This document shows, piece after piece, positions 27,298 to 37,057 of a stretch of 46,537 nt of DNA. Position 1 is the first letter of the stretch. The number at the start of each line of letters is the position of its first letter. The notes beneath the pieces were generated by a model. That model made no database searches. It was given only the letters and a program-made list of their open reading frames with translations, and was not told the origin of the DNA. Position numbers and translations under genes: made by a program. This DNA is from Clostridium muellerianum (GTDB taxonomy: Bacteria > Bacillota > Clostridia > Clostridiales > Clostridiaceae). Location of the stretch: positions 1 to 46,537 of the forward strand of contig NZ_JABBNI010000026.1 of the NCBI RefSeq assembly GCF_012926525.1, read 5' to 3'.

Positions 27298-28059
27298 ATG
27301 CTAAAAATAGCTATATACGGTAAAGGCGGCATTGGAAAGTCTACAATTACTAGCAATTTGTCAGCAGCCTTTGCTAAGCTCGGGAAAAAAGTTATTCAGA
27401 TAGGATGTGATCCTAAAGCAGATTCTACTATTAATTTGCTTGGAGGAGAAGCATTAATGCCTGTAATGAATTATATGAGGGAATTTGATAAGGACCCAGA
27501 AAAAATTGAGGATATTTCAAAAGTAGGTTTTGGAGGAGTACTTTGCATAGAAACAGGGGGGCCTACACCTGGTCTTGGTTGTGCAGGTAGAGGAATTATT
27601 ACTACATTTAATTTACTGGAGGAATTAGATCTTTTTGAAACATACAAGCCTGATGTTGTACTTTATGATGTTTTAGGTGATGTTGTCTGCGGTGGATTTG
27701 CAGCACCTATTCGTGAAGGATATGCTGAAAAAGTACTTATAGTTACTTCAGGGGAAAAAATGGCTCTTTATGCAGCCAATAATATAAATAGTGCAGTTAA
27801 AAATTTTGAAGATAGAGGTTATGCAAAGGTGCTTGGTATAGTATTCAATCATAGAAATATTGAAAATGAAGAGGAAAAAGTAAAAGACTTTGCAGATTCA
27901 GTTGATCTTCCAATTGTAGGTGATATTCCAAGAAATCAGGATATAAACCGTTTTGAAGAAATGGGAAGAACAGTTATTGAAGGAGATCCCAGTCTCCCAA
28001 TAAGTCAGCGTTTTTTTAATTTAGCCAGATTATTAATTAAGGATGAGGGAATAAAATGA
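27298..28059 (+). CDS. NifH-like iron protein, copy 1
   Basis: The product is 253 residues. ATG 27298 is chosen from AGGGGG 6 bases upstream; an ATG at 27274 lies before this SD. It has the NifH/BchL fold: P-loop GKGGIGKST (8-16), CDPKADST (37-44), and the two Cys that hold the [4Fe-4S] cluster between subunits, C95 (GLGCAGRG) and C131 (DVVCGG). It is somewhat short for NifH. It would act as the ATP-driven electron donor to the D/K-like pair that follows. It is not a standard nitrogenase subunit: its partners lack most metal-cluster ligands. It overlaps the next gene by 4 bases. Confidence 0.9.
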   Translation: MLKIAIYGKGGIGKSTITSNLSAAFAKLGKKVIQIGCDPKADSTINLLGGEALMPVMNYMREFDKDPEKIEDISKVGFGGVLCIETGGPTPGLGCAGRGIITTFNLLEELDLFETYKPDVVLYDVLGDVVCGGFAAPIREGYAEKVLIVTSGEKMALYAANNINSAVKNFEDRGYAKVLGIVFNHRNIENEEEKVKDFADSVDLPIVGDIPRNQDINRFEEMGRTVIEGDPSLPISQRFFNLARLLIKDEGIK

Positions 28060-29360
28060 AAAAAGAGCCATATTATATTACAGCAGAAAATTTAACTGCA
28101 GTAGGTAAAGAGAATATTCCTGCAGAGCTTATTTCAAACACTCATTTGATTTACAGTTCACCAGCAACTCTTTCTTTTAATTCACCTGGTGCTCAAGGTT
28201 TTGGTGTTAAGCGTGCAGCTCTTGCAATACCAGGGTCAGTTATGCTTTTAGTAGCTCCAGGATGTTGCGGCAGAAATACAACAACATTAAGTGAAGCAGG
28301 TGGATATAGTGAAAGAATGTTCTATTTAATAATGGATGAAACTGATATTGTTACTGGAGCTCACTTAAAGAATATTCCACAGGCAGTGGAAGAAATATGT
28401 AAATGTACGAAAAATACGCCATCAGTAGTTATGATCTGTATTACATGTGTGGATGCACTCCTGGGAACAGACATGGAGCGTGTTTGCAGAAAGGCTATGG
28501 ATAGGGTGAATATTCCTGTTCTCCCATGTTATATGTATGCACTTACAAGAGAAGGTCGTAAACCTCCTATGGCACATGTAAGACAGTCTATTTATTCCTT
28601 ACTTGAACCAATGGAAAAAAGACCGGATACAGTTAATATACTGGGGTACTTTGCTCCACTTATAGAAACTTCAGAACTATATGATTTGCTGCACCATATT
28701 GGCATAAAGAAAATAAATGAAATTTCTAGGTTAAAAGACTTCGATGAATATATGCATATGGGAGAAGCAAATTTTAATCTTGTATTAAATCCAGAAGCAA
28801 GATTTGCAGCACAGGATATTATGAAACGACTTAATATTCCATCAGTAGAACTTACAAGATTGTATCAGATAGATAAAGTGCAGAATCAATACCGGATTTT
28901 CGTAAATGCTCTTGATACTAGCTTTGATGATGAAAAATATTATGAGGAAGCTAAGAAAGCCATAGATGAATTGAAAGCTGCCTATCCACATATAACATTT
29001 GCAGTAGGGGAAACGCTTAATGCTAATTCTTTTGAGCTATCTTTAGCACTTTTAAGATATGGTTTCAAGGTAGCTGAAATATATGCTAGCCTCACTTCAG
29101 AAGACTTTGTTTATATTAAAAAAATTGCCAAGTTAAGTCCCGAAACTAAGATTTATTCCAATCTTGAACCTACCATGCTTTATTATGATTGCAGCGAAGA
29201 AAACATTGATATAACCATTGGCAAGGATGCAGAGTATTATCATCCTCACTGTGTAAATGTACCCTGGAATGAGGATACTCAACCATTTGGATATGCTGGT
29301 GTAAAAAAATTATTTAAAGAATTGAAGCATTCATTGGATTGTTCTTTTAAGGAGGCATAG
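28056..29360 (+). CDS. Nitrogenase component 1 D-like subunit, copy 1
   Basis: The product is 434 residues. It belongs to the NifD/NifE/BchN superfamily by SPGAQGFG (compare the first P-cluster region), APGCCGRN with C70/C71 (aligning with NifD Cys88), and [12 protein letters not shown] with C131 (aligning with NifD Cys154 and its GxD). The NifD Cys62 equivalent is absent. The C-terminal [10 protein letters not shown] followed by FGYAGVKKL occupies the region that holds the cofactor His in NifD, but no FeMo-co site can be asserted. It starts with ATGA overlap on the nifH-like gene. A catalytic or scaffold reductase is likely; the substrate is unknown. Confidence 0.85.
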   Translation: MKKEPYYITAENLTAVGKENIPAELISNTHLIYSSPATLSFNSPGAQGFGVKRAALAIPGSVMLLVAPGCCGRNTTTLSEAGGYSERMFYLIMDETDIVTGAHLKNIPQAVEEICKCTKNTPSVVMICITCVDALLGTDMERVCRKAMDRVNIPVLPCYMYALTREGRKPPMAHVRQSIYSLLEPMEKRPDTVNILGYFAPLIETSELYDLLHHIGIKKINEISRLKDFDEYMHMGEANFNLVLNPEARFAAQDIMKRLNIPSVELTRLYQIDKVQNQYRIFVNALDTSFDDEKYYEEAKKAIDELKAAYPHITFAVGETLNANSFELSLALLRYGFKVAEIYASLTSEDFVYIKKIAKLSPETKIYSNLEPTMLYYDCSEENIDITIGKDAEYYHPHCVNVPWNEDTQPFGYAGVKKLFKELKHSLDCSFKEA

Positions 29361-29363
29361 TAG

Positions 29364-30416
29364 ATGAAAGGATTAAGAAAATATATATCACCTTTTGCAC
29401 CGGATCAGTCTGGTGCGGCGGCTGTTCTTTATAAGTTAGGTGGAATTATAGTTATCTGTGATGCAGGAGGATGTGCTGGTAATGTATGTGGATTTGATGA
29501 GCCTAGATGGGCTACAGAAAAAACTGCCACTTTCAGTGCAGGACTTCGTGATATGGATGCTATACTGGGGCGTGATGACAGGCTTGTGGCTAAACTTGCA
29601 GATGCTGCTAAAAAATTGCAAGCCAAATTTGCAGCGGTTATTGGAACTCCAGTACCATCAGTTATTGCCACTGATTACAATGCCATAAAGAAAATGGCAG
29701 AAAAAAAACTACAAATACCTGTTCTTACCATAGAAACTACTGGTATGGATTTGTACGATGTGGGAGCTGAAAAAGCTTATGTTAAAATGTTTGAGACTTT
29801 TGCAAAAGATGGTCTTACAGTAGATAAAGAAACCATTGGTGTAATCGGGACAATTCCACTTGATATGAGTGACTTAAAGGCAGCAGATAAAATAGAATCT
29901 ACACTAAAAAATAAGGGTTTTAAAAATATCTACTGCTATGGTATGAAAGCAGATTTGTCAGAGGTAGAAGCTGCTGGAAGTGCTGTAAAAAATCTAGTAG
30001 TATCTCCTGCAGGATTAAAGACTGCACAGTATTTAAAGGAAAGATTTGGCACACCTTATGAAGTCTTTTATCCACTAGTTTCAGATATATTAAACAGTGA
30101 AATGAAAGAACAGTTTAAAAACTTTGAGAATAAAAAGGTTTTAATAATACATCAGCAGGTTATAGCTAATTCTATCAGAAATGAAATAAATAGAAATGTT
30201 AATTCAGATATAACAGTTTCTTCCTGGTTCATGCTAAAGGAGGAGCTTAGAGAGGTTCAGGATATTTCTCTTACAGAAGAGGACCAGTTTGTTAAGCTTA
30301 TAGAAAAAGGAAATTATGATGTAATTGTAGGTGATAATATTTTGAAACGTGCAATACCTAACTTCAAGGGAAGGTATGTGGATGTACCCCATTTTGCAGT
30401 TTCAGGAAAGATGTGA
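29364..30416 (+). CDS. Nitrogenase component 1 K-like subunit, copy 1
   Basis: The product is 350 residues, much shorter than NifK (about 520), and lacks NifK's N-terminal extension. C37 in DAGGC aligns with NifK Cys95. Position 14 (APDQSGA), which aligns with Cys70, is Asp. The Cys153 region reads GTPVPSVIATD, without Cys. The motif GC followed by DEPRW is shared with copy 2. It would pair with the D-like subunit, holding a simpler cluster at the interface. It starts 4 bases after the D-like stop with SD AAGGAGG. Confidence 0.85.
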   Translation: MKGLRKYISPFAPDQSGAAAVLYKLGGIIVICDAGGCAGNVCGFDEPRWATEKTATFSAGLRDMDAILGRDDRLVAKLADAAKKLQAKFAAVIGTPVPSVIATDYNAIKKMAEKKLQIPVLTIETTGMDLYDVGAEKAYVKMFETFAKDGLTVDKETIGVIGTIPLDMSDLKAADKIESTLKNKGFKNIYCYGMKADLSEVEAAGSAVKNLVVSPAGLKTAQYLKERFGTPYEVFYPLVSDILNSEMKEQFKNFENKKVLIIHQQVIANSIRNEINRNVNSDITVSSWFMLKEELREVQDISLTEEDQFVKLIEKGNYDVIVGDNILKRAIPNFKGRYVDVPHFAVSGKM

Positions 30417-30422
30417 TGTAAA

Positions 30423-32777
30423 ATGAAAAATTATAAAACTTTACTTATTAGAGTTTATGGTATCGTTCAGGGAGTTGGATTCAGACCTACAGTAAGCCGG
30501 CATGCAGATAAAAATCGTATACTTGGAAGTGTGTGCAACAAAGGACCTTACGTAGAAATATGGGCACAGGGTGCAGAAAGTAGATTAGAAGGTTTTGTGT
30601 ATGATTTAGAACACAATCCTCCAAAGCGTTCATCAATATTAAAAATTGATGTGCATGAAGTGGAGGAATCAAAAGAATTTAAGGACTTTGAAATTATTGA
30701 AAGTGAACATGTCCAAGGTGAGATTTTTGTATCTCCAGATATTGCTATTTGTCCAGAATGTATAAAGGAACTTTTTGATAAGAATAACAGACGATATCTT
30801 CATCCCTTTATAAACTGTACATGCTGCGGCCCAAGACTCACTATTTTAGATTCCATGCCTTATGATCGTGTACGTACTAGTATGGGTGAATTTCCTATGT
30901 GTCCGGAATGTGAATATGAATATACTCATGCCGAAACCAGAAGATATGATGCACAGCCAGTATGTTGTAATGAATGTGGTCCTGAGGTTTATATCATTGG
31001 AAGAGATAAGCGAGGAAGAGCTGCAATTACTTATACAAGACAGGTAATACATGATGGAGGCATTGCAGCTATAAAGGGAATTGGAGGTTTTCATCTTTGT
31101 TGTGATGCTTCAAATCAGCAAGCTGTAGAGAGGCTTAGAAAATTAAAAACGAGGCCTGCAAAGCCCTTTGCCATTATGATGAAGGATATGGAAACAGTAG
31201 AACGCGAATGTGAAGTTACAAAAGTTCAAAAAGAAGTACTTGATGGACATCAGAAACCAATCATACTTTTAAATAGAAAACCAAGTGGAAGAGTGTGTGA
31301 TGTTGTATCACCTGATAATCCAAAGGTGGGAGTAATGCTGCCATATGCTCCTTTGCAGCTTTTAATATTTACATATGATGATGATATAGTAATGCCGGAT
31401 TGCCTAGTTATGACAAGTGGTAATACATCAGGTGCACCAATATGTAGAGATGATAATGATGCAATAAAAGAATTATCAAAGTTGAGTGATGTTATTTTAT
31501 CACACAATAGGATGATTCGTATTCGTGCAGATGATTCAGTTATGGATTTCTTTGAAGAAAAACCTTATATGATAAGGCGTTCCAGAGGATATGCACCGCT
31601 GCCCTTTATGGTTTCAAAGGGATTTAAGGGAGAAGTACTTGCAGTGGGTGGTGAACTGAAAAATACTTTTTGTATAGGCAAAAATGATTTGTTTTATCAG
31701 TCACCATATATTGGTGACATGGAAGATTTAAGAACAGTAAAAGCTTTAAAAGAATCCATTACGAGATTGGAAACTTTGCTTGAGACGAAGCCAACCGTTG
31801 TAGCATGTGACATGCATCCGAAGTATAACACTACTTACGTGGCACAGGAAATTGGACTTCCAATGCTGCAGGTTCAACATCATTATGCACATATCCTATC
31901 ATGTATGGCTGAAAATGATTATTCTGATCCGGTTATAGGTGTTTCTTTTGATGGAACAGGCTATGGAACGGATGGAACCATTTGGGGAGGGGAGTTATTA
32001 AAGGCTACTTATGATGGCTTTGAAAGACTGGGCAGCATAAAACCCTTTGCTCAGATTGGTGGTGATTTGTCAGCTAAAGAAGGATGGCGAATTGCAGTAA
32101 GTATGATTTATGGTATATACAAGGATAAGGTTAAAGCTGCTGAAATTGTAAAACAGCTTAAATTGTGTGATGAGAAGAATTGTAGTGTTCAGTTTATGAT
32201 GGCTGACAATAAAATAAACAGCATAATATCTACAAGTGCAGGGCGTTTGTTTGATGCTGTAAGTGCTGTTTTGAATATTAGAAAACAGTCGTCTTTTGAA
32301 GGGGAAGCGTCTATGACCCTTGAATTTAAAGCAGAAGCTTATGAAGAGAAAAATGTGATTCATAATGGTGATGGTAATTTCTGCGAGTTAGATAGTATTG
32401 AATTGCCAAAGCTTGTTTATGAAAATTCAGATGGAAAGTTAATTATGGCAGCTGATGTTTTAGTAAAGAAAATCATAGAGGAAACTTTAGTTGGAAAAGA
32501 TTCAGAGATGCTTGCCTATTTTTTTCATGAAAAGTTGTCAGACATGATTGCAGCTGCATGCGCTTATGCTTCAGAAAAAAGTGGAATCAAAACTATAGCT
32601 TTAAGCGGTGGAGTGTATCAGAACCAGTTGTTATTAAAAATGAGTATAGAACGTTTGAGGAAAAAGGGTTTTAGAGTTTTAACCCATAGTTTATTGCCGC
32701 CGAATGATGGTGGAATTGCAATAGGGCAGGCAATAGCAGCAATGAAATATGTGAATAAATCGACTTTAGAAGTTTAA
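30423..32777 (+). CDS. hypF: Carbamoyltransferase HypF
   Basis: The product is 784 residues, full length. Domains in order: acylphosphatase (about 1-92; RVYGIVQGVGFRP with R21 and N39), two Cys4 zinc fingers (CPEC 110-113 with CTCC 132-135; CPEC 160-163 with CCNEC 181-185), a YrdC-like domain (about 200-385) and a Kae1-like carbamoyltransferase domain (QHHYAH, SFDGTGYGTDGTIWGGE, ALSGGVYQN). It makes carbamoyl-AMP from carbamoyl phosphate and passes the carbamoyl group to the HypE C-terminal Cys, the source of cyanide ligands. It follows the K-like gene by 6 bases, so is cotranscribed. Its last five residues lie in a repeat-derived sequence. Confidence 0.96.
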   Translation: MKNYKTLLIRVYGIVQGVGFRPTVSRHADKNRILGSVCNKGPYVEIWAQGAESRLEGFVYDLEHNPPKRSSILKIDVHEVEESKEFKDFEIIESEHVQGEIFVSPDIAICPECIKELFDKNNRRYLHPFINCTCCGPRLTILDSMPYDRVRTSMGEFPMCPECEYEYTHAETRRYDAQPVCCNECGPEVYIIGRDKRGRAAITYTRQVIHDGGIAAIKGIGGFHLCCDASNQQAVERLRKLKTRPAKPFAIMMKDMETVERECEVTKVQKEVLDGHQKPIILLNRKPSGRVCDVVSPDNPKVGVMLPYAPLQLLIFTYDDDIVMPDCLVMTSGNTSGAPICRDDNDAIKELSKLSDVILSHNRMIRIRADDSVMDFFEEKPYMIRRSRGYAPLPFMVSKGFKGEVLAVGGELKNTFCIGKNDLFYQSPYIGDMEDLRTVKALKESITRLETLLETKPTVVACDMHPKYNTTYVAQEIGLPMLQVQHHYAHILSCMAENDYSDPVIGVSFDGTGYGTDGTIWGGELLKATYDGFERLGSIKPFAQIGGDLSAKEGWRIAVSMIYGIYKDKVKAAEIVKQLKLCDEKNCSVQFMMADNKINSIISTSAGRLFDAVSAVLNIRKQSSFEGEASMTLEFKAEAYEEKNVIHNGDGNFCELDSIELPKLVYENSDGKLIMAADVLVKKIIEETLVGKDSEMLAYFFHEKLSDMIAAACAYASEKSGIKTIALSGGVYQNQLLLKMSIERLRKKGFRVLTHSLLPPNDGGIAIGQAIAAMKYVNKSTLEV

Positions 32778-32788
32778 AAATATTGCTA
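32764..32788 (+). repeat. Remnant of the MITE-like left end at the 3' end of hypF
   Basis: This closely matches 10005-10030 (ACTTTCGAAGTTTAAAAATATTGCG in copy B). It supplies the last codons and stop of hypF and abuts the GAGGACA element that starts at 32799. A similar remnant precedes the second GAGGACA element at 35506-35521. Confidence 0.5.
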
Positions 32789-32798
32789 CACTATTTTT

Positions 32799-33132
32799 GA
32801 GAGGACAAAGAATAGAAAATAGAGGACAGAGGACAAAGGACAGAGGACAGTGAAGGAGGATTTTTCTCCGCTACTCTACGAAAAATCTTTAATTTATATA
32901 AACTTTAATTTTGCAAGTAAATCTGCAAATCATTGATACTATTTAATTTCTTTATGAAAAACTTTTTGTACTAAAATATAGCTATATCAATGCTCATATA
33001 GATTACTTGTGGAATTCAAGATAAATTAAATATGTTTTGCTTTAGCAAAAAAGATTGAAAATAAATTAGTTTTCTGACGTAAGGAAGAAAACTTACCATC
33101 ATTGTCCTCTGTCCTCTGTCAATTGTCCTCTG
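32799..33132. repeat. GAGGACA inverted-repeat element without gene
   Basis: The left end has several GAGGACA units, then a conserved block (about 32850-32897) that recurs almost base for base at 35583-35632. The right end has inverted GTCCTCTG units (33104-33132). The ~180-base interior has no coding frame. It is the same family as the element at 35550-36208 and is probably a decayed or non-autonomous copy. It separates hypF from hypC by 436 bases; no terminator with T-run was seen in it, so transcription may read through. Confidence 0.7.
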
Positions 33133-33213
33133 TTTAGAAATCTGTATTGTAGCTTGGTTATATTAAGTAAAATTTGAAGATTGAATAAATAAATTTAAAG
33201 AAGGAGAATAGTT

Positions 33214-33420
33214 ATGTGTGTAGGTTTGCCAGCAAAAGTTGTAAAGGTTAAAGAAGGTATGGCAATCATTGATGCTTCAGGGGCAAAAAGAGAAGTGTCT
33301 GCAGAGTTAATTGATGAATTGGAACCAGGGGATTATGTTATGGTTCATGCAGGAATTGCCATTGCTAAAATTACAAACGATGATAAGAGTGAAACAGATA
33401 AGATCATGGAGGAATTATAA
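33214..33420 (+). CDS. hypC: HypC-family maturation chaperone
   Basis: The product is 68 residues, with SD AAGGAG. It starts MCVGLPAKV, with the essential N-terminal Cys2, and has the conserved H45 in YVMVHAGIAIAKI. HypC binds the Fe(CN)2CO intermediate together with HypD and delivers it to the hydrogenase large subunit. Its stop overlaps the hypD start by one base. Confidence 0.95.
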   Translation: MCVGLPAKVVKVKEGMAIIDASGAKREVSAELIDELEPGDYVMVHAGIAIAKITNDDKSETDKIMEEL

Positions 33421-34478
33421 TGGCTGAAAATATAAAAAAAACCGCAAAGGAGATTATTGAAGCTTACAGTGGACCTAAGCTTCGTATTATGGAAGTTTGC
33501 GGAACTCATACTCATGAAATATTCAGGCTTGGAATAAGAAGTATTCTTCCAAAGAATATTGAACTTATATCGGGACCAGGATGTCCGGTTTGCGTCACCA
33601 ATGTTGGATTTATTGATGAAGCTATTATGCTGGCTCTTAATCATAATGTCACAATATGTACCTTTGGAGATTTGGTAAGAGTGCCGGGTTCAGAAATGAG
33701 CCTTGCAGGAGCCAGGTCAAAGGGCGCTAAAGTTCAAATAGTATATTCGCCTATTGATGCTTATGAGTATGCTAAAGCTAACCTTGATGAGCAGGTAGTA
33801 TTTTTATCAGTAGGATTTGAAACAACCACGCCTGCCAGCTGTTTGTCAGTGAAAAAAGCCAAGGAAGCAAGACTTGCAAATTTTGCGTTACTTACAGCAA
33901 ACAAAACTATGCCAGCAGCATACAGAGCTTTGAAAGGTAGCGCAGATGCATTTTTATATCCAGGTCATGTACATGCCATTACAGGTACAAATTTGTGTGA
34001 AAGTTTGGTTAATGAAGGCGTTAGCGGAGTGATAACAGGTTTTACTGCAAATGAAATTATGACAGCACTTGCGGTAGTAATCACAAGGCTACAGGAAGGT
34101 GGAAGTTTCTTTAAAAATTGTTATCCAAGGGTTGTTACACAGGTGGGAAGTAAAGCAGCGCAAAGCATTGTATCTGAAATTATGGAAGAGTGTGATTCTG
34201 AATGGAGGGGTCTTGGCGTTATCAAAAATTCAGGCCTTAAATTGAAAGAAGCTTATAAAGAGTTTGATGCTAGAAATAAATTCAATTTACCAAAAGTCAC
34301 AGGAAAAAGTAATCCAGCATGCCGCTGCGGTGATGTTCTGCAGGGAAAATGCAAGCCATCAGATTGCAGGGTATTTGGAAAAGGATGTACACCACTGCAT
34401 CCTGTTGGAGCATGTATGGTATCTAATGAAGGTGCATGTTCAGCATATTATCAGTATGGAGGGAATATAAATGGATAA
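33420..34478 (+). CDS. hypD: HypD, Fe(CN)2CO assembly scaffold
   Basis: The product is 352 residues. Conserved CGTHTH (C27), GPGCPVCVT (C55, C58) and the C-terminal [4Fe-4S]-binding region with several Cys (CRCGDVLQGKCKPSDC, GKGCTPLHPVGACMVSNEGAC) are all present. With HypC it holds the iron while CN and CO are attached, and its redox-active cluster participates. It overlaps hypE by 8 bases. Confidence 0.96.
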   Translation: MAENIKKTAKEIIEAYSGPKLRIMEVCGTHTHEIFRLGIRSILPKNIELISGPGCPVCVTNVGFIDEAIMLALNHNVTICTFGDLVRVPGSEMSLAGARSKGAKVQIVYSPIDAYEYAKANLDEQVVFLSVGFETTTPASCLSVKKAKEARLANFALLTANKTMPAAYRALKGSADAFLYPGHVHAITGTNLCESLVNEGVSGVITGFTANEIMTALAVVITRLQEGGSFFKNCYPRVVTQVGSKAAQSIVSEIMEECDSEWRGLGVIKNSGLKLKEAYKEFDARNKFNLPKVTGKSNPACRCGDVLQGKCKPSDCRVFGKGCTPLHPVGACMVSNEGACSAYYQYGGNING

Positions 34479-35475
34479 AATAGTTACACTGGCTCATGGA
34501 GCTGGAGGAAAACAAACATCAGAATTAATAGATCAGGTTTTTAAAGCTCATTTTTCCAATCCTGACCTTACAGCAGATGATGCTGCAGTATTGAATGTTA
34601 AGGGAGGAAAACTAGCATTTACCACAGATGGATTTATTGTTTCTCCATCAGAGTTTCCAGGTGGAAATATAGGTAAATTAAGCATTTGTGGTACAGTAAA
34701 TGACTTGTCCTGTATGGGAGCTAAGCCATTGTACTTATCCTGTGCCTTTGTAATTGAAGAAGGTTTTCCAATGGAGAAATTAGAAAAAATTGCAGCAGCT
34801 ATGGAAAAGACTGCAGATGAAGCAGGAGTTAAAATAGTAGCTGGAGATACAAAGGTAGCTGGAAAGGGACAGGTTGATGGTGTATTTATAACAACAACAG
34901 GTATTGGTCAGATTATAGATGGTGTCAATACTTCCGGATTTAATGCAAAACCTGGTGATGCAATTATTGTAACAGGTGATATAGGAAGACATGGATGTAC
35001 TGTTTTACTTGCACGAAATGAGTTTGGAATTGAAGCGGATGTAGCAAGTGATTGTGCACCATTGTGGGGAACAGTAAAAGCTATGCTTGATGAGTCAAAA
35101 GATATTCATGTAATTAGAGATGCTACCCGTGGAGGTGTAGGGACAGTATTATATGAAATTGCAGATCAGAGCAAAGTTGGAATTAGACTGGATTCAAAGA
35201 GTATACCAGTAGCAGATGGTGTAAAAGGGGTATGCGGCATGCTTGGACTTGAGCCATTATATCTTGCATGTGAAGGCAGACTTGTTATTTTTGCTCCAAA
35301 AGAAGTTGCTCCAAAGCTTGTGGATACATTACATAAAGGGAAGTATTCCAAAGATGCAGCTATTATTGGTGAAGTAACCTGTGATATGGCAGGACGTGTT
35401 ATTGTAAAAACAGAAATTGGTGCTGAAACATTGCTGCCACCTCCAGGAGGAGAATTGCTTCCAAGAATATGCTAA
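34471..35475 (+). CDS. hypE: HypE, cyanide-forming dehydratase
   Basis: The product is 334 residues of the PurM/ThiL fold (HGAGGKQTSELI, DDAAV, TTDGFIVSP, GDTKV, RDATRGG). It ends PRIC, so the C-terminal Cys that accepts the carbamoyl group from HypF is intact. HypE dehydrates it with ATP to a thiocyanate, the donor of CN. The complete C/D/E/F set implies that the pathway is functional. Confidence 0.96.
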   Translation: MDKIVTLAHGAGGKQTSELIDQVFKAHFSNPDLTADDAAVLNVKGGKLAFTTDGFIVSPSEFPGGNIGKLSICGTVNDLSCMGAKPLYLSCAFVIEEGFPMEKLEKIAAAMEKTADEAGVKIVAGDTKVAGKGQVDGVFITTTGIGQIIDGVNTSGFNAKPGDAIIVTGDIGRHGCTVLLARNEFGIEADVASDCAPLWGTVKAMLDESKDIHVIRDATRGGVGTVLYEIADQSKVGIRLDSKSIPVADGVKGVCGMLGLEPLYLACEGRLVIFAPKEVAPKLVDTLHKGKYSKDAAIIGEVTCDMAGRVIVKTEIGAETLLPPPGGELLPRIC

Positions 35476-35505
35476 TACAATAACAGTTGAACACTAGTAA
35501 ATTAT

Positions 35506-35521
35506 AACTCAGCTTTCGAAG
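35506..35521 (+). repeat. Remnant of the MITE-like left end before the second GAGGACA element
   Basis: AACTCAGCTTTCGAAG, nearly the same as the left end of copy B (10000-10015), lies about 30 bases before 35550, as happens at 32764 for the first element. Confidence 0.45.
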
Positions 35522-35549
35522 TTGTTGTGTAATAGGTCGTATTGTTTTT

Positions 35550-36208
35550 GAGAGGACAATTGACATAGGACAGAGGACAGTGTGAAGGAGGATTTTTCTC
35601 CGCTACACTACGAAAAATCTTTAATTTATAAATCTAGGTTTCACATTTTTTAAAACTGAATAAATTTGTATGAATAAGTCTAATATTTTAGATGAATTGA
35701 TAAATTTAGGAGGTTAAAGATTGAAAGAAAACTTAACTTATAAAAAATCCTTTGTTTTTGCAAAAGAAATTGTTAACTTATATAAATATTTAGCTGAAGA
35801 AAAGAAGGAATACATTATTTCAAAACAGATTTTTAGATCAGGAATAAGTATAGGAGCAAACGTAAAGGAAGGACTAGAAGCTCAAAGCAGAAGAGATTTT
35901 TTAAATAAGATGAATGTAGCGCTTAAAGAAGCATCTGAAACAGAGTATTGGTTAGAACTTTTAATTGCTACTAAATATATTGATGCTAGCGTATCAGAGA
36001 AATTGATTATTAAATGTAAAGAACTAAATAAAATCTTAAATTCTATTGTTAAAACAACAAAGAAAAATTTAAAAATGATAGATGATTGATACAGCCTAAC
36101 GGCTTGCGACAAAGTCGCTTAGTCATGAAAAATAATTAAAGGTTTTTCGTAGTGTAACGGAGGAAAAGCAACAATCACTGTCCTCTGTCAATTGTCCTCT
36201 GTCCTCTC
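35550..36208. mobile_element. Inverted-repeat element carrying a four-helix-bundle gene
   Basis: Ends of about 80 bases are inverted copies of each other: 35550-35632 against 36131-36208, both with GAGGACA-type units, then GGAGG and a TACACTACGAAAAA block. A single gene (35721-36089) lies between them. The 334-base element at 32799-33132 is the same family without the gene. No transposase is encoded and no clear target-site duplication was seen. The element lies between hypE and the second nifH-like gene. Confidence 0.7.
35721..36089 (+). CDS. Four-helix-bundle protein (S23/23S-rRNA IVP family)
   Basis: The product is 122 residues with a TTG start and SD AGGAGG 7 bases before. Typical motifs of this family are present: FVFAKEIVNLYKYL, then FRSGISIGANVKEGLEAQSRRDF, then LKEASETEYWLELL. 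It is a small all-helical protein like those encoded in the intervening sequences of some 23S rRNA genes and like the Avd accessory protein of diversity-generating retroelements. Its function is unknown. No reverse transcriptase is nearby. Confidence 0.88.
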   Translation: MKENLTYKKSFVFAKEIVNLYKYLAEEKKEYIISKQIFRSGISIGANVKEGLEAQSRRDFLNKMNVALKEASETEYWLELLIATKYIDASVSEKLIIKCKELNKILNSIVKTTKKNLKMIDD

Positions 36209-36286
36209 AAGAGATTTCACATTATTCTTATATTGAGTCAAAATTTTGAGTGTATGAAAGGTGAGTTAGAGTATGGGAGGGGTATT

Positions 36287-37057
36287 ATGATAAAAATTGC
36301 AGTATATGGAAAAGGTGGTATTGGAAAATCTACAACAGTTTCTAATATATCAGCTGCACTTGCTGATAAGGGAATAAGGGTTATGCAGATTGGATGTGAT
36401 CCTAAAGCTGATTCTACAGTTTCACTTCATGATAAAACAAAAGTGAATACGGTGCTTGAACTTGTAAGAACTAATAAAGATGATTTTACCCTGGAGGATA
36501 TGGTGACCATTGGATACAATGGGGTAATATGTGTGGAGGCAGGTGGCCCTAATCCTGGCTTAGGCTGTGCAGGCAGAGGAATTATAGCAGCTCTTGAAAA
36601 GTTAAAAGAAAAAGGTGCCTATGAAGTATATAAACCAGATGTAGTGATATATGACGTACTTGGAGATGTAGTATGTGGAGGATTTTCCATGCCAATGCGT
36701 AAGGGTTATGCAGATAAAGTATTTATTATAACCTCAGGTGAAAATATGGCTATTCATGCCGCAGCCAATATTGCCATGGCTATAGATAATTTTAAGAATA
36801 GAGGTTATGCAGGTCTTGGAGGTCTTATTCTTAACAGAAGAAATGTGAAAAATGAATATGAAAAAGTAAGTGAACTGGCAGAGGATATTCATTCAGAAAT
36901 AGTTGGTACTTTGGACATGAGTGAAACTGTTCAGGAAGCAGAGAGTTTGAATAAAACAGTAATAGAAGCATTTCCTCAAAGTGACATGGCAAAACAATAT
37001 AGAAAGCTTTCCGAGACTATCATGAGGATATGTGGAAAGGAGACATCATGCTTGTAA
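36287..37057 (+). CDS. NifH-like iron protein, copy 2
   Basis: The product is 256 residues. ATG 36287 follows GGGAGGGG; a TTG 54 bases upstream is in frame but lacks a proper SD. P-loop GKGGIGKST (8-16), CDPKADST, cluster Cys C94 (GLGCAGRG) and C130 (DVVCGG), and the Arg of the CAGRG motif are present. It is clearly paralogous to copy 1 in sequence and partners. It would reduce the D/K-like pair at 37048-39524. Overlaps the next gene by 10 bases. Confidence 0.9.
   Translation: MIKIAVYGKGGIGKSTTVSNISAALADKGIRVMQIGCDPKADSTVSLHDKTKVNTVLELVRTNKDDFTLEDMVTIGYNGVICVEAGGPNPGLGCAGRGIIAALEKLKEKGAYEVYKPDVVIYDVLGDVVCGGFSMPMRKGYADKVFIITSGENMAIHAAANIAMAIDNFKNRGYAGLGGLILNRRNVKNEYEKVSELAEDIHSEIVGTLDMSETVQEAESLNKTVIEAFPQSDMAKQYRKLSETIMRICGKETSCL

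Noticed and set aside
29429-29671. Minus-strand open frames inside the nitrogenase-like and hyp genes
   Set aside because: They are shadows of strongly supported plus-strand genes, with no SD or family resemblance.
32799-32860. Tandem GAGGACA units as a CRISPR array
   Set aside because: Units are 7 bases with no regular spacers, and they recur as inverted element ends; no cas gene is present.
35721-36089. Diversity-generating retroelement accessory gene (avd)
   Set aside because: The fold family is shared, but no reverse transcriptase, template repeat or variable repeat is present.
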